Position numbers and translations under genes: made by a program
Part shown: positions 27,077-36,024 of the stretch, one piece after another
Layout of the letters: every line of letters begins with the position of its first letter
Numbering within the stretch: position 1 is the stretch's first letter
From: an uncultured Acidobacteriota bacterium
Lineage (GTDB): Bacteria > Acidobacteriota > Vicinamibacteria > Vicinamibacterales > CAVVIG01
DNA: 63,698 nt
Assembly: GCA_902825985.1 (NCBI GenBank)
Contig: CADEDC010000030.1
Coordinates: 1-63,698 of the forward strand
Reading direction: 5' to 3'
Notes under the pieces: generated by a model
What the model was told of the DNA's origin: nothing
Seen by the model: only the letters and a program-made list of their open reading frames with translations
Databases searched by the model: none

Positions 27077-28129
27077 TCAGCGGCTGGAACCTTCGCCGGA
27101 CCGCTGCTGCTTTTCTTCCCAGCGGTGGCCCTTGAGCATGTTCAGGAGCGAGTCGTTGGCTTCGTGGCACGCGTACTCGTAGATGAGTTCGTCCTTGAAC
27201 TTCAGCGGGATCATCGCCGTCCACGGCCGCGTCCAGGTGGTGGGGTCATCGACGGTCACTTCATAGTTCAGCACGTCTGCCGAAACGCGTGTGTAGCGCT
27301 CGACGATGTGCAGGTTCTCGTGCGCGCCCATGAAATCCGTCTTCGGCGAGAAGTTCGCGATATCGACGACCAGCGTGTCGCCTTCCCAGCGACCGCGCGA
27401 ATCGCCGTTCCAGAACTGGATGTGCTTCGGCGGGTGCGCACTCCCGTTCGTCGGGATGACGCGGGCATCGTGCGCCATCTCGGCCATGATCGTCACATAG
27501 CCGGGGGACTGCACGATCTGCATGTAGCTGTTGTAGCCGGCACCCATGCGCGGCACCTGGAAGTTGACGCAGCGCTCGCCGGCCGGGAAGAGCTCCGGAT
27601 CCTCGAACGCATGCTGTTCGCGCAACGCCCGCTCTGCGGCGCGCCGCTTCTCCGCCGCCGGTGTCATCGCCGGCATCTTGCCGTCGGGCGGGTCGGTGAT
27701 GAGCGACGTGCGCCGGTCGTGCCAGTCGCGCCCGACGATCCAGAACTGGTTGTAGTTGCCGGTGCCCGGGTCGTACGAGCCGGGCTTTTCGATGCGATCC
27801 AGGATCGCGAGGATGAGCCCGTCGCCGAACTGCGCGTCGCCGTCGTTCTCGTAGATCTTCTCGGCGACCTGCTGCAGTTCCCGAATCTCGGCCTCGGTCA
27901 GCGTCTTCTTGCCTTCCCAATGCTTGGGGCGCTGCAGCGGCGTGACGACGTTGTTCGCCCACACACCTTGAAGGTCCGGATGGCCATCGGGTGTGCGCTC
28001 CACACCAGTGGCGCCGGTCGCCGCTTTCGGCTTCGCCGGCGCACTCTGCGCCGTGACCGTCGCCATGGCGGCAGCGACGCCGAACGCCACCGCTGCAACC
28101 GTTAACAGTGAACCGCCTCGTCCAGTCAT
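27077..28129 (-). CDS. Secreted 'PDLxGVW' protein, tandem copy 1
   Basis: A 350-residue exported protein of a family abundant in Acidobacteriota and of unknown function. A signal peptide ends near residue 28 (VTAQS). The mature protein opens with RTPDGHPDLQGVWANNVVTP and ends with a beta-rich part (RGRWEGDTLVVDIANFSPKT) followed by YEYACHEANDSLLNMLKGHR. Lengths and motifs match the adjacent gene at 28189-29247 almost residue for residue, a clear tandem duplication. AAGGAG precedes the ATG. The 59-bp gap and shared direction suggest one operon, with this copy second. No catalytic motif was recognised; the C-terminal half looks lipocalin-like to me, which is a guess. Confidence 0.85.
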   Translation of the reverse strand: MTGRGGSLLTVAAVAFGVAAAMATVTAQSAPAKPKAATGATGVERTPDGHPDLQGVWANNVVTPLQRPKHWEGKKTLTEAEIRELQQVAEKIYENDGDAQFGDGLILAILDRIEKPGSYDPGTGNYNQFWIVGRDWHDRRTSLITDPPDGKMPAMTPAAEKRRAAERALREQHAFEDPELFPAGERCVNFQVPRMGAGYNSYMQIVQSPGYVTIMAEMAHDARVIPTNGSAHPPKHIQFWNGDSRGRWEGDTLVVDIANFSPKTDFMGAHENLHIVERYTRVSADVLNYEVTVDDPTTWTRPWTAMIPLKFKDELIYEYACHEANDSLLNMLKGHRWEEKQQRSGEGSSR

Positions 28130-28188
28130 GACGCGTAACTCCTTCGATGAAACGCCGAACGGCCGCTCAGTGCCGCCGGGCGGGTGAA

Positions 28189-29247
28189 CTAGCGCGCGGT
28201 GCCCTCACCGGCGCGCTGCTGCTTCTCTTCGTAGCGATGCCCGCGCAGCATGTTGAGCAGCGAGTCGTTCGCTTCGTGGCAGGCGTACTCGAATATCTGT
28301 TCGTCCTTCTGCTTCAGCGGGATCATCGCCGTCCACGGCTTCGTCCACTCGGTCGGGTCGTTCATGGTGAACTCGTAGTTCAGGACGTCCGCGGACACCC
28401 GGGTGAGCCGTTCGGTCAGACGCAGGTTGCTCGCCGATCCCATGTAGAGCAGGTCGGCCTTCGGCGAGAAGTTGGCGGTCTCGATGACCAGCGTGTCGCC
28501 TTCCCAGCGGGCGCGCGACTCGCCGTTCCACTGCCGGGCATTCGGGCCGAGGCGCGGGCGGTTGTCGATCGGGATGATCCGGGCGTCGTGCGCCATCTCG
28601 TTCATGATCATCAGGTAGCCCGGCGTCTGCACGATCTGCAGATAGCTGTTGTAGCCGGCACCGATGCGCGGCAGGCCGAAGTGGACGCAGCGCTCGCCGT
28701 TCGGGAACAGTTCCGGGTCCTCGAAGGCATGCGCCTTGCGGTGCTCGACCTCTTCGGCCCGGCGGGCCTGCGCTTCGGCGGTGAGCGGCGGCAGCTTGCC
28801 GTCGGGCGGATCGGTGATGAGCGACGTCCGTCGGTCGTGCCAGTCACGCCCGACGATCCAGAACTGGTTGTAGTTGCCGGTACCCGGATCGTACGAGCCG
28901 GGCTTCTCGATCCGTTCGAGGATGGCGAGAATCAGGCCGTCGCCGAACTGGGCGTCGCCGTCGTTCTCGTAGATCTTCTCGGCGACCTGCTGCAGTTCCT
29001 TGATCTCCGCGTCGGTGAGGGTCGTCTTCCCCTCCCAGTGCTTCGGACGCTGAAACGGCGTGACGGTGTTGTTGGCCCAGACCCCCTGGAAATCCGGACG
29101 TCCGTCCGGGGTCCGTTCCACGGTGCCCTTCTGCGTCGCAGTGCTGGCCGGCCGCGCGGCAGGGCCTTGCGCCGAAACCGTGGCGATGCCGGCGACGCCC
29201 GACGCCACCGCCGCACAGGTCAACAGGGAGCTGATCCGTCTCTTCAT
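28189..29247 (-). CDS. Secreted 'PDLxGVW' protein, tandem copy 2
   Basis: A 352-residue exported paralogue of the gene at 27077. A signal peptide covers about residues 1-28. It opens with RTPDGRPDFQGVWANNTVTP and shares GDAQFGDGLILAILERIEKP, WIVGRDWHDRRTSLITDPPD and the YACHEANDSLLNMLRGHR tail with its neighbour. The most divergent stretches are the signal peptide and the segment after the RWEGDTLV strand (FSPKADLLYMGSASNLRL here, FSPKTDFMGAHENLHI there). GGAGA precedes the ATG. It is probably the first gene of the pair on the transcript. Divergence confined to short loops would fit two related ligands, but that is inference. Confidence 0.85.
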   Translation of the reverse strand: MKRRISSLLTCAAVASGVAGIATVSAQGPAARPASTATQKGTVERTPDGRPDFQGVWANNTVTPFQRPKHWEGKTTLTDAEIKELQQVAEKIYENDGDAQFGDGLILAILERIEKPGSYDPGTGNYNQFWIVGRDWHDRRTSLITDPPDGKLPPLTAEAQARRAEEVEHRKAHAFEDPELFPNGERCVHFGLPRIGAGYNSYLQIVQTPGYLMIMNEMAHDARIIPIDNRPRLGPNARQWNGESRARWEGDTLVIETANFSPKADLLYMGSASNLRLTERLTRVSADVLNYEFTMNDPTEWTKPWTAMIPLKQKDEQIFEYACHEANDSLLNMLRGHRYEEKQQRAGEGTAR

Positions 29248-29375
29248 GCCGCGTCTCCTTAAAGGCCGTAAATCCCGATCGTCATAGCCTACGCCGGTTC
29301 CGGCCGCCGGGCAACACGGGACTGCACGCCGCGAGTGGTATCCTGAACCTCCCCTACGCGCCCTGCGGAGATCTC

Positions 29376-30788
29376 ATGGCACTCGCCTGCATCACCGCCC
29401 GCGATCGTGGTCTGTTGCTCGCCGGTCTACTGGTTTTCGGGTATGCCGGCCCGGCCGTCGCCCAGGCGCCGCTCCCCGAAGGCTGGCCGGCGCGTGTCGA
29501 GCTCGGCCTGGCCGACCCGCCGAACGGCGCCGCCGCCCTGCGCGCGACTGCCGCGTTCGGCTTCCGATACCAGTACCTGGCCGGCGGCGTCAACACCGGG
29601 CACGGCTGGGCCACCTGGAACACCAACGGCGACTTCCCGCGCTTCTACATCCAGGAGTCGATCGCCGCCGGCATCGTGCCGGTCTTCACCTACTACATGC
29701 TGCTGCAGTCGGCGCCCGGCGGCGGCAGTGAGGGCGACGCCGACTTCACCAACGCCAACAACACGGCGACGATGACCGCGTACTACAACGATCTGATCCT
29801 GTTCTTCCAGAAGGCGGCGGCCTTCCCGAGCCAGCGGGTCGTGCTGCACGTCGAGCCGGACTTCTGGGGCTACATGCAGCAGCGGTCGACCGGGGACAAC
29901 GCGGCGACCGTCTCGGCGCGCGTCTCGGAGACCGGCATCCCGCAGTTGAGCGGACTGCCGAGCACCGTCGCCGGCTTCGCCCGAGCCGTCGTCCGTCTGC
30001 GTGACGCCTACGCCCCGAACGTCATCCTCGGATATCACATCAGCGTCTGGGGCACGCGCGTCGACATCGCGCTGCAGGACCCACCGGACGCCACCGTCGA
30101 CACCCTGGCGCAGCGTGCCGCCGCGTTCTACACGTCGCTCGGTGCCGGCTTCGACATCGCCTTCGCCGAGTTCAGCGACCGCGATTCCGGCTACTACCAG
30201 CACGTCGTCGGGGATCAGGGACGCTCGTGGTGGACCGCCGACGACTTTCGCCGCAACGTCCGCTTCCTCGGCGGCTTTTCGGCCGCCGCCAACCGGCGCA
30301 TCGTGATGTGGCAGATTCCGCTCGGCAACTCGAAGATGCGCGCGATGAACAACACGGCCGGACACTACCAGGACAACCGGCCCGAGTGGCTCGTCGACGA
30401 GCCGGCGCGGACCCGCATGCTCGCCTACCGCGATGCCGGCGTCGTCGCCTTTCTGTTCGGCGGCGGTGCCGCCGGCACGACGTGCGCGTGCGATGCGACG
30501 CACGACGGCGTGACGAATCCGGCAGCCGTCAACGGCAACGGCATTGCGTCGGAGTTGGCAGCCGCCGGGACGCCGCCGCACCTCGTGACGCGAGGATCGA
30601 CGCCGACGCTCGTCACGCCGTACGCGGCCGACGATGACGGCGGTTTCCTGCGTTGGAAGGCATGGGAGTACTACCAGGCCGGCCCGATGCCGCTCGCCGG
30701 CGGTGCCGGCGTGCCGCCGGGTCCGGTCACCAACGTGCGCATCGTCCACGAGGCGGCCCCGCCGGTGCCGGACGCCGTGGTGCGCTAG
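29376..30788 (+). CDS. Secreted TIM-barrel-like (glycoside hydrolase-type) protein
   Basis: A 470-residue exported protein. A signal peptide ends AVAQA (about residue 30). The sequence alternates strands and helices as in barrel glycosidases (FRYQYLAGGVNTGHGW, IVPVFTYYMLLQ, RVVLHVEPDFWGYMQ, DIAFAEFSDRDSGYY, RRIVMWQIPLGN). Glu in HVEPDFWGY and Glu/Asp in AEFSDRD would be natural acid/base candidates at strand ends. No named GH family was recognised. A Gly/Thr/Cys-rich segment (GTTCACDATHDGVTNP) near residue 370 may bind calcium. A TATCCT box (29339-29344) and GGAG before the ATG support a normal leadered promoter and this start. It lies 8 bp before the YjbR gene. Confidence 0.75.
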   Translation: MALACITARDRGLLLAGLLVFGYAGPAVAQAPLPEGWPARVELGLADPPNGAAALRATAAFGFRYQYLAGGVNTGHGWATWNTNGDFPRFYIQESIAAGIVPVFTYYMLLQSAPGGGSEGDADFTNANNTATMTAYYNDLILFFQKAAAFPSQRVVLHVEPDFWGYMQQRSTGDNAATVSARVSETGIPQLSGLPSTVAGFARAVVRLRDAYAPNVILGYHISVWGTRVDIALQDPPDATVDTLAQRAAAFYTSLGAGFDIAFAEFSDRDSGYYQHVVGDQGRSWWTADDFRRNVRFLGGFSAAANRRIVMWQIPLGNSKMRAMNNTAGHYQDNRPEWLVDEPARTRMLAYRDAGVVAFLFGGGAAGTTCACDATHDGVTNPAAVNGNGIASELAAAGTPPHLVTRGSTPTLVTPYAADDDGGFLRWKAWEYYQAGPMPLAGGAGVPPGPVTNVRIVHEAAPPVPDAVVR

Positions 30789-30790
30789 AC
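30785..30790 (+). promoter_or_regulatory. Leaderless-type -10 box of the YjbR gene
   Basis: TAGACT begins one base before the preceding stop codon and ends six bases before the GTG at 30797. There is no Shine-Dalgarno sequence, so the small gene may have its own leaderless transcript. Confidence 0.35.
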
Positions 30791-30796
30791 TGCGGC

Positions 30797-31141
30797 GTGA
30801 CCGCCGACGAGTTCCGCGACCTGGCCCTCGCCCTCGACGGCACTGTCGAGCAGGCCCACATGGGCCACCCCGACTTCCGTGCGAACGGACGGATCTTTGC
30901 CTCGCTCCAGGCGGACGGGCAGTCGGCCGCGGTCCGGCTGCCGCCCGACGAGCAGCGGCTGTTCTTACGGGACGAGCCGGCGATGTTCGAGCCGGCGGCG
31001 GGAGCCTGGGGACGGCAGGGCTGGACCCGAATCCTGCTCGGGCTGGCGACCGGCGCTGCCGTGCGCCCGGCCCTGCTCCTTGCCTGGGAACGTGTCGTCC
31101 ACACGACACCACCGCGCAGGAAGGCACGCAAGACCACCTGA
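30797..31141 (+). CDS. MmcQ/YjbR-family protein
   Basis: A 114-residue soluble protein of the YjbR (CyaY-like fold) family. It starts VTADEFRDLALALDGTVEQA, followed by HMGHPDFRANGRIFASLQAD, the conserved YjbR core, then RLPPDEQRLFL and a C-terminal helix (LLLAWERVVHTTPPR). Members are small and often called DNA-binding on structural grounds, with no firm function. I chose GTG at 30797 because the family usually starts about ten residues before the LALPG/LALDG position. It begins 8 bp after the barrel protein gene but may be transcribed separately from the TAGACT box. Confidence 0.82.
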   Translation: MTADEFRDLALALDGTVEQAHMGHPDFRANGRIFASLQADGQSAAVRLPPDEQRLFLRDEPAMFEPAAGAWGRQGWTRILLGLATGAAVRPALLLAWERVVHTTPPRRKARKTT

Positions 31142-31254
31142 CCTCCCGTCGTGCGGGGTGCGGCCGGCTTTGTCGCGTTAGCTCTGTGCGGGGCCCGTCA
31201 GCCATCCGGCGTCCCAACGGGATGCCGCCGGCCGGCCGCGCACAAGGAGCAGAC

Positions 31255-31746
31255 ATGCACCGCATCTCAGGAGCCACGATCGAGTTCAGCCTGCTCTCCG
31301 ATACCGTCCTCCTGGGCTGGCTGGCGGCAGCCGCCGGGCGCGGGCCGAACATCCTCATCGAGTGCCCGGCCGACCAGATCGGCTCGGCGGTCGCGCACGT
31401 GATGACCTGGAGCACGCGGCCGCTCCACTACTCCGCGCTTCCCGGCCGCCTCGACTTGCCGGCTGGCGCGGGCGGCACGCTGCTGCTCAGCGACGTCGCC
31501 GCGCTCAGCCGCCCGCAACAGATTGCCGTGTACGACTGGCTGTCCGCCCACACCGACGACACCCGGATCATCTCGCTGACCTCGCACACCCTGACCCGGC
31601 TGGTGGCGGACGGCGTCTTCCTCGAGGCGCTCTACTACCGGCTCAACATGGTGCGCCTCGACGCCGCCCACGGCACCCGGCCGGCCCCGCTCGACATCCG
31701 CCGGGCCACGCTGGCGCACCAGCAGCGCGTCGCCGCCGTCGCGTAG
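31255..31746 (+). CDS. Degenerate sigma-54 AAA+ activator-like protein without Walker A
   Basis: A 163-residue protein that resembles the second half of an NtrC-type AAA+ domain. AGGTLLLSDVAALSRPQQIA stands where GGTLFLDEIGELPLALQAKL is usual, IISLTSHTLTRLVADGVF fills the sensor I region, and LYYRLNMVRLD keeps the arginine-finger segment. The ATP-binding GESGTGKE, the sigma-54 contact GAFTGA and the acidic DE of Walker B are all missing, and there is no receiver or DNA-binding domain. AAGGAG before the ATG shows a good translation start, so this is a designed small protein or a recently trimmed one. It cannot hydrolyse ATP; a dominant-negative or adaptor role is conceivable. Confidence 0.65.
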   Translation: MHRISGATIEFSLLSDTVLLGWLAAAAGRGPNILIECPADQIGSAVAHVMTWSTRPLHYSALPGRLDLPAGAGGTLLLSDVAALSRPQQIAVYDWLSAHTDDTRIISLTSHTLTRLVADGVFLEALYYRLNMVRLDAAHGTRPAPLDIRRATLAHQQRVAAVA

Positions 31747-31810
31747 CCTCTCGCGGTCGCCGCCGCCACAGTTGAGTCCACCGGCGGCTTCTGATAAAAG
31801 GCGAAGCCTG

Positions 31811-33106
31811 ATGGCCACCTTCACCGACCGTGCATCGATCGCGCTCTTCCAGTTCAACGTCCGGTTGACCGAGTTCTCGACGCGGCTCGACGCCAGCCCG
31901 GTCGATGCCACGCGGCTGCCGAAGAAGGCCCTGGCCGACCTGCGCGACGCCGTCGGGCGGGCCGGCGATGCCGCGGCGGCGATCGGCCGCTCGTTCGTCC
32001 TCATCGATCAGACCGCCCTCGACATCGTCGACATGCAGGTCCGGCTGCAGGGCGAGACGGCGCGCCTCGCCTCGGCGCTCCGCGATCTCGGCGAAGCGGT
32101 CGAGAAGCAGCACTTCATCCGCGTCACGTTCGAGGACGCCCTGGTGGCGCTCGACGAGGCGGCGGAGCTCGTCGCCGCGGCCGTGTTTCCCAGCGCCGTC
32201 CAGGGGCTGCGCGACGTCAACGTCAAGCTGTGGGACTTCGAGAAGATCCAGTGGAAGCGCTACACGGACTTGCTGACGACGGTGGTCCAGTCCCGGAAGA
32301 TCACATCGGCGCAGCAACTGGCGATCCAGCGGCTGGCAGACGACGTGGCAGCCGCGTTCGCGGATGTGAACACGCTGCTCAACGAACTCGCCGAGAGCCG
32401 CGCCTCCGATGCCGCCGCTCTCCGCAAGCGGCTGCAGCAGGCGCCAGAGAAGCTGATGCGTGAGCTGGCGAAGGCCGAGGCGCGCATGCGTCCCGAGTTC
32501 GGCATGTTCGCCCCGATCATCAAGGCGTCGGGCAAGATTGCCGACGAGGTCGCCCGCCTCCTCCGCAAGCTGGTGATCCCCATCTACCCGACCCACGCCA
32601 AGCTCGCCGACTGCGCCGAGTGCATCGACGCGGCGCTCTACGACAGCCTGAGCGGCGTCCAGATGTTCGCGCTGCTGAACATCCTGGCGCGCATGCAGGC
32701 GACGACCGCCGCCGGCAAGCCGCTGGTGGCGGGGCGCCACGTCCGGGTGGTCGAGGTCTTCCCCGACCGGATCTATTTCGAAGCCGATCACTCGCTCATC
32801 GTCGACATGGGCCGGGACGCCGCGTTCAAGTCGGCGCCCGCCTCGCTGCACAAGTTCAGGGACGGCAGCTTCAAGCAATCGGTGTTCTCGAGAGGGAACC
32901 TGCAGGTCTGCTTCGCGGCGCGCGAGCCGGGCCGCGTCATCGTCGACGCCGACATCGATCTGTATCGGGGCACCGTCCGGCATCTGTTCGGCGAGGTCCT
33001 GGTCAACCATCTCACCGGCAACACGACCAGCCAGTTCTCGGTCCGCGAGATTCTCGAGAGCCAGCAGGTCGCGGCGATCGGCGGCTTCAACCTGCTCGCC
33101 GTCTGA
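31811..33106 (+). CDS. Uncharacterised helical protein with beta-rich C-terminal domain
   Basis: A 431-residue cytosolic protein that I do not recognise. Residues 1-250 are predicted by eye to be long amphipathic helices (LIDQTALDIVDMQVRLQGET, LAELRDAV-like heptads), compatible with coiled coil. Residues 300-431 are beta-rich (VRVVEVFPDRIYFEADHSLI, VIVDADIDLYRGTVRHLFGE, then VLVNHLTGNTTSQFSVREIL). There is no signal peptide and no enzyme motif. The ATG at 31811 is chosen because the frame before it (from 31772) is short and polar. It lies 64 bp after the AAA+-like fragment and 67 bp before the sensor kinase, all on the same strand, but no functional link is shown. Confidence 0.7.
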   Translation: MATFTDRASIALFQFNVRLTEFSTRLDASPVDATRLPKKALADLRDAVGRAGDAAAAIGRSFVLIDQTALDIVDMQVRLQGETARLASALRDLGEAVEKQHFIRVTFEDALVALDEAAELVAAAVFPSAVQGLRDVNVKLWDFEKIQWKRYTDLLTTVVQSRKITSAQQLAIQRLADDVAAAFADVNTLLNELAESRASDAAALRKRLQQAPEKLMRELAKAEARMRPEFGMFAPIIKASGKIADEVARLLRKLVIPIYPTHAKLADCAECIDAALYDSLSGVQMFALLNILARMQATTAAGKPLVAGRHVRVVEVFPDRIYFEADHSLIVDMGRDAAFKSAPASLHKFRDGSFKQSVFSRGNLQVCFAAREPGRVIVDADIDLYRGTVRHLFGEVLVNHLTGNTTSQFSVREILESQQVAAIGGFNLLAV

Positions 33107-33158
33107 CCGGGCCCGGATGGGGTAGCCGCGCCCGGCCACCGGCGCCGGCCGTGTGCGT

Positions 33159-33164
33159 TACATT
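33159..33164 (+). promoter_or_regulatory. Candidate -10 box of the sensor kinase gene
   Basis: TACATT ends nine bases before the ATG at 33174. A GGGAAG in the gap could act as a weak Shine-Dalgarno, so the transcript may be leaderless or the box may be chance. Confidence 0.3.
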
Positions 33165-33173
33165 GGGAAGACG

Positions 33174-35402
33174 ATGACGCCGCGCTCTTCCCTGCGCACC
33201 CGGTTCCAGGCGATCTTCGTCCTGCTGGCGCTTGCCGCCATCGGCCTCACCGTCTGGATCGCCTCGGTGGGCGCCAGCGCCGCCCTGCGCCAGGCGACGC
33301 GCGACCGGCTCGCCGCCATCCGGCAGACCCGCCAGCACGCGCTCGAGCGTTATTTCGAGGATCTCGGCAAACACGTCGTCGCCCTGTCCACCAGTGAGAC
33401 GACCGCGCTGGCCCTGCAGGAGCTGGCGGCCGCGTGGCGCGACATTCCCGAGGCAGCCGACGGCTCGGCGGCGCACCGCGCGGTCGCCGACTTCTACCAG
33501 GCGTCGCTGGCGCACCGGATCGCGCACAAGATGCCTCCGGCAGAGCTGCTCGCCGCCTGGCTGCCGGACGACCCGCGCGTCCGCATGCTGCAGTATCAGG
33601 TGATGGCGGCCAGCCCCCATCCGGTCGGGTCGAAGGACCTGCTGCTCGAAGTCGATGGCGCCTGGGGCGAGGCGCACGCCCGGCACCATCCGACGTTCCA
33701 CCGCTACCAGAGTGCGTTCGGCTTCTACGACATCTTTCTGATCTCGGCCCCGGAAGGCCGCGTGCTCTATTCCGTGATGAAGGAGATCGACCTCGGCGCC
33801 GATCTGACGCGCGAACCGTACCGGTCGACCCGCCTCGGGCGCGTCTACCAGCGCGCGCTGCAGTGGACCGGTGACGATCCCGCCGACAGCGTCGTCATCG
33901 AGGACTACGCGCCGTACATCGCCTCGGCCCTCGCGCCGGCGGCGTTCATCGCCGCGCCGGTGCGGGTGGCCGGGGCGACGGTCGGCGTCCTGGCGATGCA
34001 GATGTCGATTCGCGAGGTCGACCGCGTGATGACCGGCGGACAGCGCTGGCAGGACGAGGGGCTCGGCGCGACCGGCCAGGCGTATGTCATTGGATCCGAC
34101 GACACGCTGCGCAGCGACCTGCGGCCGCATCTCGAGAACGCCGAACGGTTCTACGACGACCTGCGGCGGGCCGGAGTGGCCGACGCCGTGGTCGATCTGA
34201 TCCGCCACGACCAGACCGCGGTCCTGAATCTGCCGATGAATGTGCAGGCGATCGGCCGGCACGGCCGCGCCGGCGGCGGCACCGAGGTCGGCGTCAACCT
34301 GACCGGCGCCCGCGTGCTGCGCTCGAGCGCGCCGCTGGCGCTGCCCGGGCTGCGGTGGACGGCGGTGGCGGAAATCGATGAAGAGGAGGCCTTCGCGCCG
34401 GTGCGCGCCCTGCAGGCGCGGCTGCTCACCGCCGGTCTCGGGATGTCGGCGCTGTTCTTCCTCGTCGCCGGGTGGCTCGGTGCGTCGGTGACGCGGCCGA
34501 TGCTCGAACTCGCCGGCACCGTCGCGCGGATCGGCGCCGGCGCCCGCGGCGCCACCGTGCCGGTGCGATCGCGCGACGAGGTCGGCCAGCTGGCGACGGC
34601 CTTCAACCGCATGAGCGCCGACCTCGATCGCACCACGGTCTCGAAGGTCGAGCTCGAGCGGCTCGCCGGCCGGCTGCTCACCGCACAAGAGGACGAACGG
34701 CGGCGGGTCGGGCGCGAACTGCACGACGATCTCGTGCAGCGGATTGCGGCGACGGCGATCGAAGTCGGACGGCTCGAACGGCTGTCGGCACCGGCCGGTG
34801 GCGCGGCCGGGTGGAGCGCCGAACAGCGCGCCGGACTCGACCGGCTGAAGAAGACGCTGGCCCGCCTGTCGGAGGACGTCCACCGGCTGTCGCGCCGCAT
34901 CCACCCGGTGATGCTCGACGAACTCGGCCTGACCGCCGCCATCGAGTCCGAGTGCCGGGCCTTCATGGAGCGCGGCGGTCCGCCGGTGGACGTGCGCATC
35001 GCCAGCGGTCGCGAGAGCCTGGATGGCGTGGCGAAGGAAACGGCGCTGGCGCTCTACCGCATCGTCCAGGAAGCCTTGCGCAATGCCTGGCAGCACGCAG
35101 CGGCGGCCGAGGTCGCCATCGACATCGCGCGCGACGGCGCGCTCGTCTCGTTGCGCATCACCGACAACGGGGCCGGCTTCGATCGGGCGGCGCCCGGCTG
35201 GCATGCCGGTCTCGGCCTGGCGAGCATGGAGGAGCGCACGCGGCTGCTCGGCGGCACGATGCAGGTGGCATCGGCGCCAGGGCGGGGGACGCGCATCGAC
35301 GTCACGCTGCCGGTGATCCCGTCCGGGGCGGTCCATGGACCGCCGCCGGACGACATCCGCGAGAGGACGGACGATGGCGAAACCGCGCATTCTGATCGCT
35401 GA
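33174..35402 (+). CDS. Sensor histidine kinase, NarL-type (HisKA_3), with extracytoplasmic sensor
   Basis: A 742-residue inner-membrane kinase. Transmembrane helix 1 is at about 10-33, a roughly 380-residue periplasmic sensor of the double-Cache style (FYDIFLISAPEGRVLYSVMK) follows, and transmembrane helix 2 is at about 419-441. HAMP comes next (SVTRPMLELAGTVARIGAGA, SRDEVGQLATAFNRM). The HisKA_3 dimerisation helix carries RRRVGRELHDDLVQ with the phospho-accepting His near 515, and the HATPase domain has DNGAGFD near 662 and GLGLASMEERTRLLGG. All motifs are intact. It overlaps the response regulator gene by 29 bp, so they form a cognate pair. The ligand is unknown. Confidence 0.92.
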   Translation: MTPRSSLRTRFQAIFVLLALAAIGLTVWIASVGASAALRQATRDRLAAIRQTRQHALERYFEDLGKHVVALSTSETTALALQELAAAWRDIPEAADGSAAHRAVADFYQASLAHRIAHKMPPAELLAAWLPDDPRVRMLQYQVMAASPHPVGSKDLLLEVDGAWGEAHARHHPTFHRYQSAFGFYDIFLISAPEGRVLYSVMKEIDLGADLTREPYRSTRLGRVYQRALQWTGDDPADSVVIEDYAPYIASALAPAAFIAAPVRVAGATVGVLAMQMSIREVDRVMTGGQRWQDEGLGATGQAYVIGSDDTLRSDLRPHLENAERFYDDLRRAGVADAVVDLIRHDQTAVLNLPMNVQAIGRHGRAGGGTEVGVNLTGARVLRSSAPLALPGLRWTAVAEIDEEEAFAPVRALQARLLTAGLGMSALFFLVAGWLGASVTRPMLELAGTVARIGAGARGATVPVRSRDEVGQLATAFNRMSADLDRTTVSKVELERLAGRLLTAQEDERRRVGRELHDDLVQRIAATAIEVGRLERLSAPAGGAAGWSAEQRAGLDRLKKTLARLSEDVHRLSRRIHPVMLDELGLTAAIESECRAFMERGGPPVDVRIASGRESLDGVAKETALALYRIVQEALRNAWQHAAAAEVAIDIARDGALVSLRITDNGAGFDRAAPGWHAGLGLASMEERTRLLGGTMQVASAPGRGTRIDVTLPVIPSGAVHGPPPDDIRERTDDGETAHSDR

Positions 35403-36024
35403 CGACCACGGCATCGTCGTCGAAGGGCTGCAGCGTCTGCTGGCGATCGACTTCGACCTCGTCGGCGTCGCCCGCAACGGCGTCGAGATGGTCGAGCAGT
35501 GCACGGCGCTGAAGCCGGCGCTCGTCGTCGCCGACCTCTCGATGCCGCTGATGAACGGCGTCGATGCGCTGCGCAAGCTGCGACGGCAGGGCGACCAGAC
35601 GCGCGTCGTCTTCCTCAGCATGCATGCCGACGTCACGTCGGCAACGCGGGCGCTCGAGGCCGGCGCGTCCGGCTACGTACTGAAGCACGCGGCGTCCGAC
35701 GAACTCGTGACGGCGATTCGCGACGCCCTGGCCGGCCGCGTGTTCATCTCGCCGTCGTTGCGCACGCCGGCGGTCGAGGAGCGGCTGCTGGGCGGACCGG
35801 ACGCAGCCCGCGGCCTGGAGCTGACGCCGCGGCAGAAGGAAGTGCTGCAGCTGCTGGCCGAAGGGAAGTCGGCGAAGGAGATCGGTGCGATCCTCGGCAT
35901 CTCGCCGCGCACGGCCGAGACGCACAAGTACAAGATGATGGACGACCTCGGCCTGCCGACGACGGCGGAGCTGGTGCAATACGCCATCCGGCACGGCCTC
36001 GTCTCAGCCGACCGGGCTCCGTAA
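35374..36024 (+). CDS. Response regulator, NarL/FixJ family
   Basis: A 216-residue DNA-binding regulator paired with the preceding kinase. The receiver domain spans residues 1-120: acidic pair Asp10/Asp11, phospho-acceptor Asp54 (VVADLSMPLMNG), and Lys in GYVLKHA. A LuxR-type helix-turn-helix occupies about 145-205 (LTPRQKEVLQLLAEGKSAKE, then IGAILGISPRTAETHKYKMM). The ATG at 35374 starts immediately at the first receiver strand. Likely targets are the palindrome at 36019-36032 or the small exported protein that follows, but this is inference. Confidence 0.93.
   Translation: MAKPRILIADDHGIVVEGLQRLLAIDFDLVGVARNGVEMVEQCTALKPALVVADLSMPLMNGVDALRKLRRQGDQTRVVFLSMHADVTSATRALEAGASGYVLKHAASDELVTAIRDALAGRVFISPSLRTPAVEERLLGGPDAARGLELTPRQKEVLQLLAEGKSAKEIGAILGISPRTAETHKYKMMDDLGLPTTAELVQYAIRHGLVSADRAP

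Noticed and set aside
33087..35636. An 849-codon antisense frame opposite the sensor kinase
   Set aside because: Composition is typical of a shadow frame, and the kinase gene has all its domains on the other strand.
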